Part shown: piece by piece, positions 7,290 to 12,343 of the stretch
Layout of the letters: each line of letters begins with the position of its first letter
How positions within the stretch are numbered: the stretch's first letter is position 1
Origin: Chloroflexota bacterium
GTDB taxonomy: Bacteria > Chloroflexota > Limnocylindria > Limnocylindrales > CSP1-4
Direction of reading: 5' to 3'
Length of the DNA: 12,863 nucleotides
Assembly (NCBI GenBank): GCA_027457005.1
Contig: DAIDTV010000019.1
Location: 1-12,863 of the forward strand
Program-made: the position numbers and the translations under genes
Notes under the pieces: generated by a model
What the model saw: only the letters and a program-made list of their open reading frames with translations
Database searches by the model: none
What the model was told of the DNA's origin: nothing

Positions 7290-7308
7290 GCGCCCCCGGA
7301 CGGACTCG
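7290..7308 (+). repeat. Direct repeat of the tRNA-Arg 3' end (candidate att site)
   Basis: GCGCCCCCGGACGGACTCG here is identical, in the same orientation, to 11012-11030. Those bases encode part of the T-loop, the T-stem and acceptor 3' strands, the discriminator and the first C of CCA of the tRNA-Arg. It lies where the metallo-hydrolase gene loses its homology, as expected for the outer end of an element integrated at the tRNA. Confidence 0.6.
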
Positions 7309-7419
7309 TGGGCACTGTCGGCAACGCGACCGACCCGCTCGCCTGGTACGCAACCGCATGGTCAGAGGATCGTGGCGGGATCGGCAGCCTCGTGCGCGTC
7401 GAGGGGCCGCCGCCGGACC

Positions 7420-7587
7420 TCATGAGCCCACACGCCCGGATCGGTTGAACATGTAGTCAACGATCCGCCACCCGGAATCGGCCTTACGGAGGACCCACGG
7501 CTCGCGGCTGACACCCTGGATCGTCGTGTTCGTCTCGAGTGCGCGTCGATGCTGAGACTCCGCGTGGGCCGGGGCTTCACCGGGGAT
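7420..7587 (-). pseudogene. C-terminal remnant of an NTF2/SnoaL-like protein
   Basis: In the minus-strand frame ending at TGA 7422-7420 the residues TNTTIQGVSREPWVLRKAD followed by WRIVDYMFNRSG are the last strands of an NTF2-like (DUF4440/SnoaL type) barrel. The frame is closed upstream by TGA 7590-7588 and has no start codon in its 55 codons, so about half the protein is missing. It ends just past the presumed outer edge of the island and points toward the broken metallo-hydrolase. No function can be expected. Confidence 0.6.
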
Positions 7588-7632
7588 TCATCGGCGAGCC
7601 GCGAGAAGCCCATCGCCGGCTGCCCGCGGCGC

Positions 7633-8313
7633 TCAGCGGCCGGGCTCGTCATGCTCGTGTTCCATGCATGGCGTGGCCAGGGCAAGGGCGCTGATCCAGC
7701 TCCACCCGGCGCAGATGGTCAGGCGCTGGATGAGTCCCGCAACGGGGCGGAGTCCGCCGTCCTGCGACAGCGCGTGACCGAACACCACGAGACCGCCCGG
7801 GACGACGGCTCCAGCGAGCGCCGACGCGACCGCCCACACTGGCTTGCCGGTCCGCGCGAAGCGGGAGGCGTACGTCAGCGCGGCCATCCCCAGGGCGGCG
7901 AAGACCTGCAGCGAGAACAGCCCGTGGAGCATGCCGCGCTGGCTCGGCTCCATCGGAGCGCCGGGCTCGGGAGCGCCGTATTCGACCGGATCGGTCACGA
8001 ACACGCCGGCCCCGACCAGTCCGACGGCATACAGCTCCACCAGGCGTGCGCCCCAGCGTGAGGCAGCCGGATGGGCTGCCGGCAGGCGTCCAAGCCCGCG
8101 CGAACAGGCCAGCATCAACATCCCGGTGGCGAGGAAGTTCGTCCGCTGCACCCAGCCCCGCTCTCCCAGCGCCAGGGCACTGACGGGCTCGCGCAGCGGG
8201 TCGTAACCCTCACGGCGCGCCCCCTCGACCGTGAACACGGCGATGAAGAGCGGGCCACCGATGGCGCCACCGGCGAGCAGCAGTCGCGTCCACGAGTCGT
8301 GCCTGGTGCCCAT
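7633..8313 (-). CDS. DUF998 family membrane protein
   Basis: A 226-residue protein with about six membrane spans: LLLAGGAIGGPLFIAVF first, then FLATGMLMLACS, ELYAVGLVGAGVFVTDPV, LFSLQVFAALGMAALTYA, VWAVASALAGAVVPGGLVV and a last span near GWSWISALALA. The family hallmarks are present: GYDPLREPVSALALGERGWVQ after helix 1, VFVTDPV, and LHGLFSL. DUF998 proteins have no established function. ATG 8313 is preferred; ATG 8328, five codons upstream and in frame, is equally possible, and neither has a good Shine-Dalgarno. The long open frame upstream of these starts belongs to the vapC remnant. The His/Glu-rich end (MEHEHDEPGR) is unremarkable. Confidence 0.85.
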   Translation of the reverse strand: MGTRHDSWTRLLLAGGAIGGPLFIAVFTVEGARREGYDPLREPVSALALGERGWVQRTNFLATGMLMLACSRGLGRLPAAHPAASRWGARLVELYAVGLVGAGVFVTDPVEYGAPEPGAPMEPSQRGMLHGLFSLQVFAALGMAALTYASRFARTGKPVWAVASALAGAVVPGGLVVFGHALSQDGGLRPVAGLIQRLTICAGWSWISALALATPCMEHEHDEPGR

Positions 8314-8344
8314 GGCGGCATTGTCCATCGTTCGCGCGGCTGCG

Positions 8345-8638
8345 CTTCCGGCCAGGCCGTGCGATCGAGAAGTCGCGCTCCGGTCCGTAAGGATCAGGGA
8401 CGTTCCGACGCCCCCACGGCTCCGCCACCGCTCGGTCCATCGGCAGGACCCTGTAGGCAAAGCCCTCCGTGACCGCGGCGAGCGACTCATCAAGCGCGTG
8501 ACGGACGATACGTCACGCCTGCGGAGCGTTTCGATTTCGCGGCGCAGCTCTCCCACGACGAGAACGCCCCGCGAACAGCGACTCACCGGCGTCCTCGGCC
8601 ACCACGAGCGAGGACGCCTCGGGGCCGCGCTCAGAACG
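8345..8638 (-). pseudogene. VapC-type PIN-domain toxin, frameshifted and truncated
   Basis: Pieces of a VapC ribonuclease appear in order on the minus strand but in alternating frames. RSERGPEASS with EDAGESLF comes first, then VLVVGELRREIETLRRRD, which carries the conserved GE and second acidic positions. A frame change follows to LDESLAAVTEGFAYRVLPMDRAVAEPWGRRN, given here as LDESLAAV, RVLPMDRAVAE and WGRRNVPDP. A last fragment in the second frame, SRSHGLAG, recalls the helix after the final catalytic Asp. The N-terminal LLDTN strand with the first Asp and the last VIDG Asp are not found, so no active PIN nuclease can be made. The remnant runs directly into the DUF998 start. No antitoxin gene is recognisable upstream. 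Confidence 0.6.
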
Positions 8639-8686
8639 CGAGCGTGAATGCGGCTGGTCGGTGCCGTCCCGAGCGCCCGAACGTGC

Positions 8687-8926
8687 TCAGCCGCTACCTC
8701 CCGAACCGGCGGCCAGCGCGTCCCGAACGGTATCCAGCTGGTCGGGCGGGTCGATACCCATGACGATCTGGCCGCGCGTCGTCAGGTACGCGAAGTGGAC
8801 ACTGGAGTACTCGGGGATGGCATGGAGCCGCGCGTAGAGGTCGGCCAGCGCCCCGGGACGGTCCTCGATGTCCAGGACCAGGACATCCTGCAGCCTGATG
8901 ACGCGCAGGCCCGCTTGCTCCAGCAC
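8687..8926 (-). pseudogene. ACT-domain protein, N-terminally truncated
   Basis: From GTG 8926 the minus strand encodes 79 residues: VLEQAGLRVIRLQDVLVLD and then IEDRPGALADLYARL, the first strand, turn and helix of an ACT domain, ending with FAYLTTRGQIVMGID. Relatives I recall carry two ACT domains in about 140 residues and bind amino acids. Only the second is complete here. Just upstream, one base out of frame, GDIAVGPVDA resembles the last strand of the first domain, and TGA closes the coding frame ahead of GTG. There is no Shine-Dalgarno and no -10 box near GTG 8926. A short functional single-domain protein is possible; a decayed gene fits better. Confidence 0.6.
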
Positions 8927-9024
8927 GGCCGAGGCCGCCTGATGACCGCGTCAACGGGGCCAACCGCGATGTCACCCTCGGGGCCGGCCCTCGTGCGCCG
9001 CGACTGCGTGGCCGTGTGGGTAGC

Positions 9025-9429
9025 TCAGGCTGCCGTTGGGGCGGCGGCGCCCACCTGGGCCAGGAAGGCCGGGACGGCGAAATAGAAGCGGCCGCGCGCG
9101 ATCTGGCCGTCGCGGAAGTCGTACGCGACACAGATGGGCGCGCGGAAGTTGCGGCCGGTCGCGGGGACGCCCGCGAACTCGCCGATGTGGCGCCCGACGA
9201 CCGTCCCTTCGAGCATGCCGTGCTCCTCGTCGACGACGAGGGTCCGGTTCTCGAAGGTCGCGTCGAAGGCCACCTCATAGAACCAGTGCAGCATGCCGGC
9301 AACGGCCTCGCGCCCGGTCCACTCCTGCCCGCTGGACATGTCGGTGAAGACCGCGTCGCTGGCGAGGTACCGCTCATCGTGCTCGACGAGGTAGCCCTGC
9401 AGCGCCCGGCGGTTCGCGTCGAGGGACAT
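9025..9429 (-). CDS. SnoaL-like / nuclear transport factor 2-like domain protein
   Basis: A 134-residue cytosolic protein. The N-terminal helix (NRRALQGYLVEHDERYLAS) leads to DAVFTDMSSGQEWTGREAV, the usual strand and loop of SnoaL-like ester cyclases, then GMLHWFYEVAFDA, and a strand-rich half with GTVVGRHIGEFAGVPATG and the FRDGQIARGRFYF hairpin. The fold is an alpha+beta barrel with a hydrophobic pocket; the substrate cannot be told and I see no clear catalytic pair. ATG 9429 has AGGAG 8-12 bases upstream. Its leader and promoter are unusually well marked and match those of the SRPBCC gene at 3035. It lies within the putative island and appears intact. Confidence 0.88.
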   Translation of the reverse strand: MSLDANRRALQGYLVEHDERYLASDAVFTDMSSGQEWTGREAVAGMLHWFYEVAFDATFENRTLVVDEEHGMLEGTVVGRHIGEFAGVPATGRNFRAPICVAYDFRDGQIARGRFYFAVPAFLAQVGAAAPTAA

Positions 9430-9444
9430 GGCTCCGCTCCTGTA

Positions 9445-9509
9445 GGGCGGATCGGACTCGCCAGTGGCTCGACGCGGCTCAGGCGGCCGGGACGCGGGCC
9501 GCGTGTCAT
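9445..9509 (-). repeat. Leader repeat, copy B (upstream of SnoaL-like gene)
   Basis: Read on the minus strand this block matches 2954-3018 at 52 of 65 positions without gaps. It starts 21 bases after a good -10 box and ends 15 bases before ATG 9429, with the Shine-Dalgarno AGGAG between. Read as codons it begins ATG (copy A begins GTG). Of the 10 codons that differ, 4 are synonymous or start-equivalent and 6 change the residue. It is one base out of frame with the SnoaL-like gene. Confidence 0.6.
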
Positions 9510-9530
9510 CGCCCTCCGCCAGACGCCGGT

Positions 9531-9559
9531 GATATACACCCGTACGCGGCGGGCATCAA
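9531..9559 (-). promoter_or_regulatory. Promoter of the SnoaL-like gene with overlapping inverted repeat
   Basis: TTGATG (9559-9554) and TATATC (9536-9531) are exactly 17 bases apart on the minus strand. The -10 is embedded in GGTG-TATAT-CACC (9540-9528), a small inverted repeat resembling the one at 2864-2879. The predicted transcript carries a leader of roughly 95 bases. Confidence 0.55.
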
Positions 9560-9843
9560 GAGGCTGAAACGGGAGCAGGCCACCTCATGGCTGCCGGGAA
9601 CGCCCCCGAGGCCGGCGGTCCGACCGCAGGCTCGCCAGTCGCCCGTGCGCCGCGCCTGCCGCGGTTCATCGTGCGGTCGGCGCGCTGTACGCCACCGCAT
9701 GAGCGGCTGAGCACGGCTGTACACCTCTTCCAATCGTGCGCCGGCCGCCGTGCTTTCGTCCCACGGAGCGAGCAAATGAGGGCGATCTCCGTCACCGGTG
9801 GCTCCCGCTCGGGCCGGTTCGCCCGTGGATGGGCGCGCGCACG
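9560..9843. other. Spacer without recognised gene
   Basis: This 284-base stretch separates the SnoaL-like promoter from the amidohydrolase stop. Short open frames exist on both strands, but their codon use lacks the strong GC-ending bias of the real genes and I recognise no motif. No strong terminator hairpin is evident. Confidence 0.5.
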
Positions 9844-10893
9844 TCAGGCGATCCGCATCCCGCCGAGCACGACGGCGGCCGGACGGGTCAGCGCCGCCGA
9901 ATCCTCTCGTGGGTCCTCCTCGAACGTCACGACATCTGCGGGTGCACCGGCTCCGATCGACGTGACTCCGAGGAATGCCCTGGCGTCCGTCGTCGCCGCG
10001 CGAAGGGCCTGGACCGGCGTCAGCCCAAACGCGATCAGGTGTCGGATCTCGTCGACCAGGGTGCCGGCCGTGTCGGTGCCGGCGAGGATCGTCACTCCGC
10101 GAGCCGCTGCCGGTGCCAGCAGGGTCTGATAGTTGTCCAACAGGACCCTCTGGCGTTCGCGACGTTCCGGCGAGGCATCAGCGCGAAGCGGCCGATTGAA
10201 GGCGGTCAGGGTCGGCGTCCAGGCCACGCCCCGCGCGGCCATGACGTCGACGGTCGCAGCATCGAGCGAGCATCCGTGTTCGATCGAGTCGACCCCGGCC
10301 GCCACCACGTCCCGCACCCCGGTCCACTGGGCATGCGCGGCGACGCGGGCGCCGGCCCGATGGACGGCTTCGACGAGGCCGCGCAGCGAGTCGGGGTCAT
10401 ATGACAGCTCATCGGTGGCCCAATCGGCGACCACCTTGATCCACCTGGCTCCCCGCGCGACCTCGGCGAGCGCGGCTGAGATCAGGGCGTCCGGTTGTAC
10501 CGGGTCGTGGAACGACTCGAAGAAGCGGCCACGGGGCGCCAGCCATCGACCGGCGGCGATGAGGCGGGGAAGCCCGGCTTCATGCACGATGTCGAGCGTC
10601 ACGCTGTGGGGAGCACCGACATCTCGCACCAGGAGCACGCCCTGACCACCCAGCGCACGGAGCGCTGCGGTCGCGCGGGGCGTCTCGACCGGCTTCCAGT
10701 CTGCCAATGCGACATGCGCGTGCGCGTCCACCAATCCCGGGAGCGCGAACCGTCCAGGGAGGGCCTCGGCCCGATCGACCGGCGCGAGGGAGAACCGACC
10801 ATCGGCGATCCAGACGTCCTGCCCCTCGCCTTCGGGCAGAAGCGTCGACGGGATTCGCCATCGCTCTTGCGACTGGGCCACGGAAGATGGCAC
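9844..10893 (-). CDS. Amidohydrolase superfamily protein (imidazolonepropionase-like)
   Basis: A cytosolic metal-dependent hydrolase of about 349 residues. Counting from the longest possible start (GTG 10959), the metal set is complete: His80 and His82 in LVDAHAHV, bridging Lys175 in RWIKVVADW, His209 in AHAQW, His228 in SIEHG and catalytic Asp295 in LAGTDTAG. The N-terminal and C-terminal strands (DVWIADGR; GAPADVVTFEEDP) form the small beta-sandwich domain. Relatives act on cyclic amides, imidazolone or dipeptides; the substrate is not determined here. No ATG is available. GTG 10893 is preferred since AAGGGCGG lies just upstream and the family begins near WRIP; GTG 10911 and GTG 10959 are alternatives. 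It lies downstream of tRNA-Arg on the same strand. Confidence 0.87.
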   Translation of the reverse strand: MPSSVAQSQERWRIPSTLLPEGEGQDVWIADGRFSLAPVDRAEALPGRFALPGLVDAHAHVALADWKPVETPRATAALRALGGQGVLLVRDVGAPHSVTLDIVHEAGLPRLIAAGRWLAPRGRFFESFHDPVQPDALISAALAEVARGARWIKVVADWATDELSYDPDSLRGLVEAVHRAGARVAAHAQWTGVRDVVAAGVDSIEHGCSLDAATVDVMAARGVAWTPTLTAFNRPLRADASPERRERQRVLLDNYQTLLAPAAARGVTILAGTDTAGTLVDEIRHLIAFGLTPVQALRAATTDARAFLGVTSIGAGAPADVVTFEEDPREDSAALTRPAAVVLGGMRIA

Positions 10894-11009
10894 CGCGCCG
10901 CCCTTCGTCACAGCCCGCTGCACCTCGCCCACATCGTCCGCCGTTCGCCGCGCCACCACAACTGGCGGCGCATCGCCGTTCTTCGCCTCCCCGGATCCCG
11001 TTCTGATTC

Positions 11010-11085
11010 TGGCGCCCCCGGACGGACTCGAACCGCCGACGCAGGCCTTAGGACGGCCTCGCTCTATCCACTGAGCTACGGGGGC
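11010..11085 (-). tRNA. tRNA-Arg (anticodon CCT)
   Basis: On the minus strand a full cloverleaf folds: acceptor GCCCCCG with CGGGGGC, D-stem GCTC with GAGC around AGTGGATA, anticodon stem AGGCC with GGCCT and loop GTCCTAA (anticodon CCT, reading AGG), a 5-base variable region GCGTC, T-stem GGCGG with CCGTC (one G-T pair) and loop TTCGAGT. The discriminator is G (11013), and CCA is encoded (11012-11010). It is 76 bases with CCA and needs no missing parts. Its 3' end is repeated at 7290-7308. Confidence 0.96.
11012..11030 (+). repeat. tRNA-Arg 3' end, direct-repeat partner of 7290-7308
   Basis: These 19 bases are identical to 7290-7308. The identity ends within the T-loop on one side and at the first C of CCA on the other, a typical extent for an att core placed on a tRNA. 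Confidence 0.6.
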
Positions 11086-11095
11086 GTGCCGCGAG

Positions 11096-11101
11096 ATTGT
11101 A
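11096..11101 (-). promoter_or_regulatory. -10 box of tRNA-Arg
   Basis: TACAAT on the minus strand ends 10 bases before the mature 5' end of the tRNA, giving a very short 5' trailer to be removed by RNase P. The -35 region is not recognisable. Confidence 0.45.
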
Positions 11102-11155
11102 CGTCCGCCGCAGGGCCCCTCTCTCCCGGTCGAGGGCTCGCCGGCGACCCTGCCC

Positions 11156-11161
11156 TAGAAT
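11156..11161 (+). promoter_or_regulatory. -10 box of the thiol-redox operon, leaderless type
   Basis: TAGAAT ends 6 bases before GTG 11168, so the transcript would begin at the start codon. There is no Shine-Dalgarno, and no good -35 box is seen. It is divergent from the tRNA-Arg promoter 55 bases away. Confidence 0.45.
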
Positions 11162-11167
11162 GCGGCG

Positions 11168-11458
11168 GTGGCCGACGCCTCCCCTCCCCCGACCATCACC
11201 TTCCTTACCCGTCGAGGTTGCCATCTGTGCGATGACGCCCGCGAGGAGCTGGCGGTCGTGCTGACCGAGCGCGGGGCCGCCGGCCTGGAGGTCCCCGCGA
11301 TCGACGAGATGGACATCGAGACCGACCCGGGCCTGCTCGCGCGATACCTCGAGACGATCCCGGTGCTCCTGGTGCGCGGTGATGCCCTCCCGCTGGCGAT
11401 GCGCCCCGGGGCCATCCGCGGCTTCCTGGACCGCGTGCTCGACGGAGCCCCGGCGTGA
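11168..11458 (+). CDS. Glutaredoxin-like thiol-disulfide protein
   Basis: A 96-residue protein with ITFLTRRGCHLCDDAREEL at residues 10-28: first strand, CxxC active site and helix of a glutaredoxin/DUF836-type thioredoxin fold. DETDP-type variation aside, VPAIDEMDIETDP and TIPVLLVRGDAL supply the later strands with the conserved cis-Pro (TIPVL). It lacks a signal peptide and should act in the cytosol as a dithiol carrier. It opens a likely operon with CcdA and TlpA, which suggests a role in passing or balancing reducing power. GTG 11168 is chosen because TAGAAT lies 6 bases upstream, leaving no room for an earlier start in the same transcript. Confidence 0.87.
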   Translation: MADASPPPTITFLTRRGCHLCDDAREELAVVLTERGAAGLEVPAIDEMDIETDPGLLARYLETIPVLLVRGDALPLAMRPGAIRGFLDRVLDGAPA

Positions 11459-11524
11459 GCGCGGCGATCGGGCGGCTGGGGGCGGCTCCGCGCGCCGAGG
11501 CGGCGCTGAGCCGGGGACCGGCGC

Positions 11525-12343
11525 GTGCCTGACCTGACACTGGCCGCCGCGATGCTGGCCGGTCTCCTGAGCTTCCTGTCGCCGTGCGTCCTGCCGGTGG
11601 TGCCGGCGTACCTCGGACAGATCGGGGCGATCGCGGCCGGTTCGGGCGGCGGAGAGGCATCCTTGACGGGTGGTGCGTCGCTTGCCGTGGTCGGGGGAGG
11701 AGACGGCACGGCACGGGCCGGCCGGCTTGGGGAGGCCGTCGCGGACCGCGACCGGTGGCTGGTGTTTGCGCACGCCGCCGCGTTCGTGCTGGGGTTCGGT
11801 GGCGTCTTCACGATCCTGGGGGTGACGGCGACTTACGCGGGCGGCATCCTGGCTCCCAACCTGCCGACCCTGCGACAGGTCGGTGGCGTCGTGCTGGTCG
11901 TCCTCGGGCTGAACCTGGCGGGCCTGATCCCGATCGGGCTGCTGGCGCGGACATGGCGGCCGCTGGAACGTTCGGGACCAGTGCCCCTGGACGGCGCCCG
12001 CCACACGCCACTCGGCGCCTTCGGCCTGGGCGCGATCTTCGCCATCGGCTGGACTCCCTGCATCGGACCCACGCTCGGCGCGATCCTGGGACTGGCCGCG
12101 CTGGGCCCGAGCGTGCAGGCCGGCGTGCTGTTCGCCGCCTACTCCGCGGGCCTGGGCATCCCGTTCATCCTGTTCGCGCTCGCCATCGACCGGGTGCCCG
12201 GCCTCCTCCGCGCGCTCCGTCGGCATGCGCGGGCGATGGAGCTGGCGGGCGGCTCGCTGGTGGTGCTGGTGGGACTGAGCCTGGTGTTCGACTGGCTGGG
12301 GTGGTTCGCGGCCCAGTTCAGCTACCTGACCCCGCGTGTCTGA
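11525..12343 (+). CDS. ccdA: CcdA/DsbD-type thiol-disulfide electron transporter
   Basis: A 272-residue membrane protein with about six spans. The two redox cysteines sit in the expected halves: Cys21 in FLSPCVLPVVPAYLGQ of helix 1 and Cys179 in AIGWTPCIGPTLGAIL of helix 4. The family moves electrons from cytosolic thioredoxin across the membrane to extracytoplasmic thioredoxin-like proteins for cytochrome c maturation. A glycine-rich, polar stretch of nearly 40 residues (about 38-75) between helices 1 and 2 is longer than I expect for CcdA. GTG 11525 follows GGGGA at about 8 bases and gives a start just before helix 1. It overlaps tlpA by 8 bases at its end, and follows the glutaredoxin gene by 66 bases. 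Confidence 0.92.
   Translation: MPDLTLAAAMLAGLLSFLSPCVLPVVPAYLGQIGAIAAGSGGGEASLTGGASLAVVGGGDGTARAGRLGEAVADRDRWLVFAHAAAFVLGFGGVFTILGVTATYAGGILAPNLPTLRQVGGVVLVVLGLNLAGLIPIGLLARTWRPLERSGPVPLDGARHTPLGAFGLGAIFAIGWTPCIGPTLGAILGLAALGPSVQAGVLFAAYSAGLGIPFILFALAIDRVPGLLRALRRHARAMELAGGSLVVLVGLSLVFDWLGWFAAQFSYLTPRV

Larger units (their letters stand above)
7290..11030. mobile_element. Putative tRNA-Arg-associated island or its relic
   Basis: The segment is bounded by two exact 19-base direct repeats, one inside the tRNA-Arg 3' end. Reading from the tRNA, the extra DNA lies on its 3' side, which is the usual geometry for tyrosine integrases that rebuild the tRNA end. Inside are an NTF2-like stub, a DUF998 gene, broken vapC and ACT genes, a SnoaL-like gene and an amidohydrolase. 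No integrase, excisionase or transposase is recognisable, so it would be a decayed or partly deleted element. Chance repetition of a 19-mer is possible but unlikely given its position. Confidence 0.35.

Noticed and set aside
7309..7448. Third-frame continuation of the metallo-hydrolase (TDPLAW and following)
   Set aside because: The match to the family's C-terminus is weak, the final metal-binding PGHG is absent, and the stretch begins inside the tRNA-derived repeat.
9506..9795. Short open frames upstream of the amidohydrolase stop
   Set aside because: Codon use is not GC3-biased, there is no start signal, and no recognisable motif.
11455..11532. Small open frame starting at GTG overlapping the glutaredoxin stop
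   Set aside because: It has about 25 codons, Ala/Arg/Gly-rich, no ribosome site and no homology; it is best seen as spacer between two operon genes.
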